Positions 58,366 through 64,000 of a DNA stretch of 64,000 nt are shown here, one piece after another. The notes below the pieces were generated by a model that was given only the letters and a program-made list of their open reading frames with translations, was not told the origin of the DNA and ran no database searches. The stretch comes from Diphasiastrum complanatum (lineage: Eukaryota; Streptophyta; Lycopodiopsida; Lycopodiales; Lycopodiaceae). The stretch lies in assembly GCA_029204225.1 (NCBI GenBank), contig CM055113.1, positions 8,149,352 to 8,213,351 on the forward strand, in the 5' to 3' direction. The first letter of the stretch is position 1, and every line of letters begins with the position of its first letter. The translations under genes and the position numbers were made by a program.

Positions 58366-58405
<40 letters not shown>

Positions 58406-58436
58406 TTAAATTTTAAATCAATGCAAAATGTTAAAA

Positions 58437-58470
<34 letters not shown>

Positions 58471-58558
58471 TATTCATCTACTACCCTAAATCTTAATCAA
58501 ACCTCTCTCTCTCTCTCTCTCTCAAATCTTAAATCAATGTAAAATGCTAAACATGTTC

Positions 58559-58648
<90 letters not shown>

Positions 58649-58862
58649 CTTAGACTATGTATTTATCTATAATCTTAAATTTTAAATCAACGCAAAATGT
58701 TAAACACATAGACACACATCTTTGTTTTTTTTCTCTCTCTCTCACACACACACGTTATAAATTTAACGCTCTATTACTACCCAACACTATCTATATCTAT
58801 TTGTCTATTAACCTAAATTATAGATCAATGCAAAATTCAAAATACATACAAATCCTCTCAAA

Positions 58863-58911
<49 letters not shown>

Positions 58912-59014
58912 TTATATAATTCTAACAATCTATTATAAACAATATTTATAATTTTCTATCAAGCACTATTTATTTATCTATCAATCTTAAATACCCTAAA
59001 TTAATGCATAATAT

Positions 59015-59102
<88 letters not shown>

Positions 59103-59201
59103 TTAAATTTTAAATCAATGCAAAATGTTAAACACAAAAACACACACAAAGTCTATTCATCTACTACCCTAAATCTTAATCAAATCACTCACTCACTCAC
59201 T

Positions 59202-59292
<91 letters not shown>

Positions 59293-59352
59293 ATCTTAAA
59301 TTCAAAATGCAAGACACAATACATACACACTTCTTCCCTCTTCTCTCCACTC

Positions 59353-59435
<83 letters not shown>
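58080..59435. repeat. Microsatellite cluster of (CA)n and (CT)n in a larger tandem repeat
   Basis: At least nine CT tracts (for example 58,562-58,643, 59,202-59,282 and 59,356-59,433) and several CA tracts (58,103-58,152, 58,864-58,908, 59,017-59,070) alternate. The connecting text recurs: ATCTTAAATTTTAAATCAATG, CAAAATGTTAAACAC, CTACCCTAAATCTTAATCAA and CTATCAAACACTATT(C/T)ATTTATC. It is therefore a higher-order repeat of ~150-300 bp whose units carry both microsatellites. Long ORFs of Ser/Leu or Arg/Glu here are artefacts. Confidence 0.9.
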
Positions 59436-59436
<1 letters not shown>

Positions 59437-59906
59437 AATGACAATAGTTTATTGCATTGCTTTGTGCACATCATGAATTTCATTTATATTTCTATATATG
59501 ATATTGATTGTTGTTTTGAAATCCAACATTGCACATGGTTTTAAATTCTTAGTTGGTTATTATGTCAATCCACATCTCTAAATTCAACATTGCAATTTTT
59601 GAAAAAAGAACATTGCACATATAAAAGCAATGGCAATATAGCACAATTATTTGCAATAATAATATTTTCATAATATCAATCAATGTATTACAAAATTGGT
59701 GCTTTAATGTCGCATGAGTCTTTCTAGATCTAACATCAACTAGAATTTATAAACCTAATCTACCCGCTGTCGTCGTGATGTCCAGTCTGCATGAACACAA
59801 GCAAACAAAACTACATTGATATTTAATGCTTCATCGTATTAAATTAAATAAAATTGACGTCGAAATACAAAGCACATTAGTACAAATACAAAAACTAGTA
59901 CTTACA
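59436..59906. other. No gene seen
   Basis: AT-rich sequence between the microsatellite cluster and the TNPA-like gene. Confidence 0.4.
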
Positions 59907-60784
59907 TTTGGAGGATGACCCTCACTCTTTACTTTGTCGACTAATGCGTCATACAATTTCTGTAGGCAAATTCGTATTTCTCCTTAGTTGGCAGATGTCC
60001 ATAGTCCGCCAACTATCCATGCATTCAATTTAAGTTGAAATTAATTTAGGGCTACGTTGGAGCAGCTAGTCATAATGCATATTAAAAAATAAAAGCATAT
60101 GAAATCAAAGATAAACTATAAGAGTAGTGTAAGTTCACCTACCATGCTTGCTTGCAATCCTGCCTTTCCTCTCGAGCCCAACTTAGGATTGCCTATCCCA
60201 TGCATCCTAGCGGCCGCAGCGTCTTTCTGAATCTTGTATTTATTTGGTGCTCGTTCATCCGCTCTTACATGGTTCCAATCATTTCTTGAACACCAGGAGG
60301 GCTTGGATTGCCCGTTCCTATAAGCTCGTCCTGCCATATCACAACGATGCCTAATCCATAAGCTCATATGCTTATGAATTTCCTTCTCCTCGAATTTTTC
60401 TTCTTGTTGGAATTCGTCACGAAGGGTACCAATAACCTATCGTTTATCGGTGGTAGGTTGTTCGGACCATTTACTAAATAATCTATCGCCAAAATGGCGT
60501 TGGCATAAAGAATAGAGCTGGTCCAAAATCATCCTCTCTTTTCTATTGGCAATTATATTACCTTGAGGATCCATGTCATAATAAGGATTTGTGGATGACT
60601 CCTCAATGGGGGTGGGAGCCGCGGCTGCTTGTGAGGGACCACCCTTATCTCGGCTAAGCATACTTTGCAGTTGTGTTTTTTTCTTAGGAGTTAATGATTC
60701 ATATAAATTTTTAACATAGTCTCCCGAGCTTTCACCACTGCCTGACCATGACATGATTACTACATTCATAAAAATACAATACAT
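59907..60784 (-). pseudogene. Second CACTA gene (TNPA / Transposase_24-like), divergent from TNP2
   Basis: The - strand frame starts in MSWSGSGESSGDYVKNLYES and continues through KKKTQLQSMLSRDKGG, NPYYDMDPQGNIIANRKE and ILDQLYSLCQRHFGDRLFSK. A single TAG at 60,439-60,437 interrupts it, and the same frame goes on as VIGTLRDEFQQEEKFEEKE, MSLWIRHRCDMAGRAYRNG and NPKLGSRGKAGLQASM. A donor (ATG|GTAGGT) at ~60,141 and a short exon KLYDALVDKVKSEGHPPN before GTAAGT at ~59,906 are plausible. Position beside TNP2 and overall style fit the second gene of CACTA elements, but I am not sure of the family. Orientation opposite to TNP2 is unusual. Confidence 0.55.
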
Positions 60785-61249
60785 TACAATAAACCCTAAT
60801 ATATTGAAATGAAGTAGAAAAGAAAGTCGATTACAGAACTTTAATGCATATTGGAGTGAGACCTCATACCTGTGTTAACAAAAGAAGAGAGATAGGCGTG
60901 TAGAGCTTGCACCAAGATGCAAAGGAATCATATAAGCGACAATGTATAAGAATAGTACTATCTAAAAATTAAAACATTAGAATCATACAATAATTTTATG
61001 TTATTTGTATTTTTTGTACTTGTGCATATATGCAGTTTATCACAATGAGATGAATTACATTCAGATTAGTCTAGCAATGAAGACACTACTCAAGTTAATA
61101 GGATAAGTAATAAACATGCATGTTTTCTTGTTCATAAAAACTTTGTTATTATAAGTTAAACTATTGTGCTAAAGTGACATGTACTTGATTTTTGTTTCTC
61201 GTAGAGAAATTATTTTCAAAATAAAATATGGTGTACATGCCTTAAGTGT
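60785..61249. other. Divergent intergenic region between the TNPA-like gene and TNP2
   Basis: About 465 bp separate the two starts. If both genes were once active, this region would have acted as a shared bidirectional promoter. No specific elements can be assigned. Confidence 0.35.
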
Positions 61250-62880
61250 GATGGACAAAAGATGTGTGAAAGACGCATTGTTGAAAATCATTTGTGGAAG
61301 TTTGGACAAAAAGAAGAAGGTCAACCATCGAATTTGGAAGACGTTGAGGTTTGTTAACTTTATAAGATTGTTTTTTGGTTATAATCTTCGTCAATCTATA
61401 TATGTCACTTATGGAATTTGTTTCATGTGTGTAGCCAACACATCGAATGCCATTCCACGGAGTTGATCCATCTGTGTTTAGTTACAATCAACGTCAAATT
61501 TTGATAGACATGAGAAAACAAAGAATGAAACAAATTGAAGAGGCAAACACAATTGGAAAAAAGAATAATAAACTTGATGTACAAGGGGATAAAGTGCCAC
61601 GAAAATTGTTATGACATTTTCCAATTATCCGAGTCCCCCAAGCGATTCGCCTGCATGGAAACATATTGAAGACCAATGGCCTGAGTTTAAAAATGAACCT
61701 CGTAATTTGAGATTTGGCCTTGCTATGGATGGTGTGAATCCTTTTAGCGTTCAAGCGTCAACTTGGTCCACATGGCCAGTTGTGCTCGTTAATTATAACA
61801 TACCTCCATGGTTGAGTATTAAAACAAGACACTTGTTATTGGCTTTATTGATTCCAGGAAAGTACAAGGCCAAGAACATTGATGTGTATCTTGCACCTTT
61901 GGTCGATGAATTGTGCATTCTTTGAAATGGTATTGACGCTTACGATATCTCGAGACCTTTACAACAACGAAACTTCATTGTTTGTGGAATTATGTGGACG
62001 ATGCATGACTACCCCGGTTTAAGCGAATGTTCAGGTATCTATATAATGAATCTAATCCATTTTAGGGTTTAACGTTTGAGTATATTTGACTGAGCTTATG
62101 TTTAATTTGGTTTATGAACTATGTAGGTTTAACCACATCGGGTTACAATGCATGTTATATTTGTGGACCACTTTTGGAGAGTCGACATAGCACAAATATG
62201 TTTAGAAAAGTGGTGTACAAAAATCATCGCAAATACTTGCCACCTGATCATCCTTTTCGAAGGTTGAATAGGCGATTTTTTGGAGGGCGAGGAGATAATC
62301 CTCTAACTACACCACCACCCCTATGCATGGGAGTAGCAAAATGGCTTAAACATCACGATGTTAATTATTCATGGAATGAATCCATTGATGGTATGAAACA
62401 GTCGTCTATTTTTCATAAATTATCTTATTGGAGAAATTTATGATAAACCATCTATTGGATCCTATGCACACATTCAAAAACGTCGGTGAATCCTTATGGA
62501 ACCACATCATTGGCATAAAAGACAACTCCGTAGCTCGTAAAGATCTACAAGCAGCCGATGTGAGAGGACCCTATTGGATTCAATACACCGAAGGTGAAGA
62601 TGAGATTCTACCTAGCATGCCGTGGATTCTTACAAAAGAGCAACTCTCATATGTTAAACATGTCATAAAACAAATGAGAACTCCAACAGGCTACGCATAG
62701 TCTTTATGCAAATCATTTATCAAAGATGGTAAATTAAGTGGATTGAAATCACATGATTGGCATAAGATGTTGTAATTCATACTTCCACTTTCTATTTGAG
62801 GTCTCTTCAACGATGACGTACAAAATACGCTTTACAATTTGTCATCGATGATTAGATTTGTATATTTTTTTAAGCACTTG
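61250..62880 (+). pseudogene. CACTA TNP2 transposase (Transposase_21-like), broken
   Basis: Text in order: an exon near 61,250-61,348, an intron to ~61,434, an exon from 61,435 with DPSVFSYNQRQ and KVPRKLL. A TGA (61,612-61,614) and a frameshift follow, then SPAWKHIEDQWPEFKNEPRN, LRFGLAMDGVNPF (first catalytic-type Asp), VLVNYNIPPWL, GKYKAKNIDVYLAPLVDEL, a TGA at 61,923-61,925 where Trp is expected, and a donor at 62,035. The exon from 62,127 has CYICG...NHRKYLPPDHPFRRLNR and SSIFHKLSYW. After a 1-base frameshift near 62,440 comes LLDPMHTFKNVGESLWNH (second Asp), then GLKSHDWHKML. Further stops are at 62,698, 62,773 and 62,797. The product would cut and join CACTA ends; this copy is dead. Confidence 0.85.
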
Positions 62881-62907
62881 TATAAATATGTGTTATTTTA
62901 ATATTTT

Positions 62908-64000
62908 TATGTGTTAAACAACCTAATGTACACGAAATAGGTGGATTTCCTCAAAAGAAACAAAAAATAGTAAATTGGATTCCATGAAAATCCAAATCAT
63001 CGAAATGGTATGTTTGTTGGAAAGAGATTTTCCAACTTCCTTTTTGGATATACAAGTTTATCTTCTAGTGCATTTGGTCGAAGAAGTATCAATTGCAGGA
63101 CCTGCACACGAGATGGATGTTCTATCTTGAGAGCTTTATCAAAGTTTTGAAGAGCTTTGTGAGACAAAAGACAAGGCCAGAAGGTAGCATTGCAGAAAGT
63201 TGGCTTGTACTTTATATTATCGAAATAATCTCACAATTGCATTCTACAAGTCCAAAAATGTGGTGTGAAGAAGAAGATGAACGTGTTAAGGGTGAAGTAC
63301 TACAAGGAAATGGTGTGCAAGAAAGACTTTCACCTCAATTAAAAGAGAAAATTGACACATTCATATTATATAATTGTGGACAAATGGAAAAGTGGATTTC
63401 AAGGTATGAAGAAGTAAAAAAGGAAAGAAACATAACATTGGAACAAAGAAGAAATATCAATCGAAGAAGAAGGAGGGCGTTGGAGAACAACGAACCTTTG
63501 GAGCCTTTACTTTCAAAATGCTCTCGTGAATGGGTTTTTGATACGATGCTAAAAGTATTCAAAAACGGAAAAGAAGTGATTGAATTAAAATGGGAATTTG
63601 TTCACGGATGTGGATGGAAGGTTAGTGTAATATTGTTTTTGTGAAGTTTTGTTTTGTACTACTCAATATATGAATAGTATTTCTAATTACACACATTTTT
63701 TTTTTTTTTTTTTTTTTGTGTTTTATCATACATCATACACTGCCATGTGGGCATATGGACACCATTACCGTGTTGAGAGAGTTGACAACAAGCGACATAC
63801 ATATGATTGTGGTATAATGGCCAACTTTCAACAAGAGAGTCATTCTAGTGCGAGGGACCCTAATGTCATTTCGGGTGACCTAGACTATGTCGGCACATTG
63901 CAACATATTTATGAAGTCGATTACGAGACTAACGACAAATACTTTATTTTTGACGTAAAATGGTTTAAGGTCATCTATCGTGAAGCAACACCACGATTAG
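62908..64000 (+). pseudogene. CACTA transposase copy K2 (DUF4218 C-terminus and DUF4216 start), cut by window end
   Basis: Direct repeat of 55,771-56,863 at an offset of 7,137 bp, with few differences. It is the natural continuation of the TNP2 gene at 61,250-62,880. It opens with TRWMFYLESFIKVLKSF and the RPEGSIAES signature, continues to GCGWK before a GTTAGT donor at ~63,620, then AMWAYGHHYRV and the DUF4216-like LDYVGTLQHIYEVD region up to the window edge. This copy keeps the TGG (63,748-63,750) that is TGA in K1. Confidence 0.85.

Noticed and set aside
59004-59483. Long Ser-Leu and Arg-Glu ORFs on both strands
   Set aside because: Pure microsatellite translation, like similar ORFs at 26,623, 35,285, 54,189 and 54,738.

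Overview
The window is nuclear DNA of a land plant with a repeat-rich genome. The only clear host gene is an intact three-exon SBP-box (SQUAMOSA promoter-binding protein-like, SPL) transcription factor at 47,952-50,621. Almost everything else is transposon: Ty1/copia elements, a non-autonomous LTR family present as two complete copies, CACTA (En/Spm) transposase genes, a foldback-like element, and very long CT/GA and CA/TG microsatellites. I cannot name the species. The SPL gene, the TE mix and the non-coding content fit a fern, lycophyte, gymnosperm or other large-genome plant. No tRNA, rRNA, CRISPR or prokaryotic feature was seen.

1-24 kb is a nest of retroelements. A copia element, here called D, has its 5' LTR and gag on the + strand (18,987-21,162). 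Its protease/integrase remnant and 3' LTR lie on the - strand (9,330 down to 1,065). A second copia element, B (- strand, 9,331-14,466), sits exactly at the break in D's protease motif, with one B LTR next to each half of D. This is best explained by B inserting into D, followed by an inversion of about 14.8-21.3 kb. B carries a solo LTR (11,042-11,850, 5-bp duplication TTCAC). D also carries a complete non-autonomous LTR element (LARD-1, 3,707-8,785, duplication CTCGG). A third copia, C (- strand, 15,827-18,986), abuts D's 5' LTR.

24-36 kb is another nest. Copia F (fragments at 24.7-26.4 and 35.0-35.3 kb) contains copia G (26,384-34,979). G contains LARD-2 (- strand, 27,095-31,848, duplication GTGGC). 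LARD-1 and LARD-2 share LTRs of about 1.24 kb, a tRNA-iMet primer site, a polypurine tract, and an internal region with no gag or pol.

36-47 kb is mostly unassigned. It contains a foldback-like element with arms of about 735-745 bp made of short tandem repeats (37,991-40,628), a pair of long palindromes just beside it (40,640-40,827), and a decayed copia RT-RNase H fragment (43.3-44.4 kb). The SPL gene follows at 48-50.6 kb.

52-64 kb is CACTA territory. A CACTA terminus lies at 51,952. A - strand transposase fragment (DUF4218/DUF4216-like) follows, then a tandem array that carries transposase pieces. A + strand DUF4218/DUF4216 fragment comes next, then a microsatellite cluster, a - strand TNPA-like gene, and a + strand TNP2 (Transposase_21-like) gene. 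TNP2 leads into a second copy of the DUF4218/DUF4216 block, 7,137 bp from the first. Nearly all identifiable premature stops in these elements are explained by C-to-T or G-to-A changes, as expected for methylated, silenced DNA.
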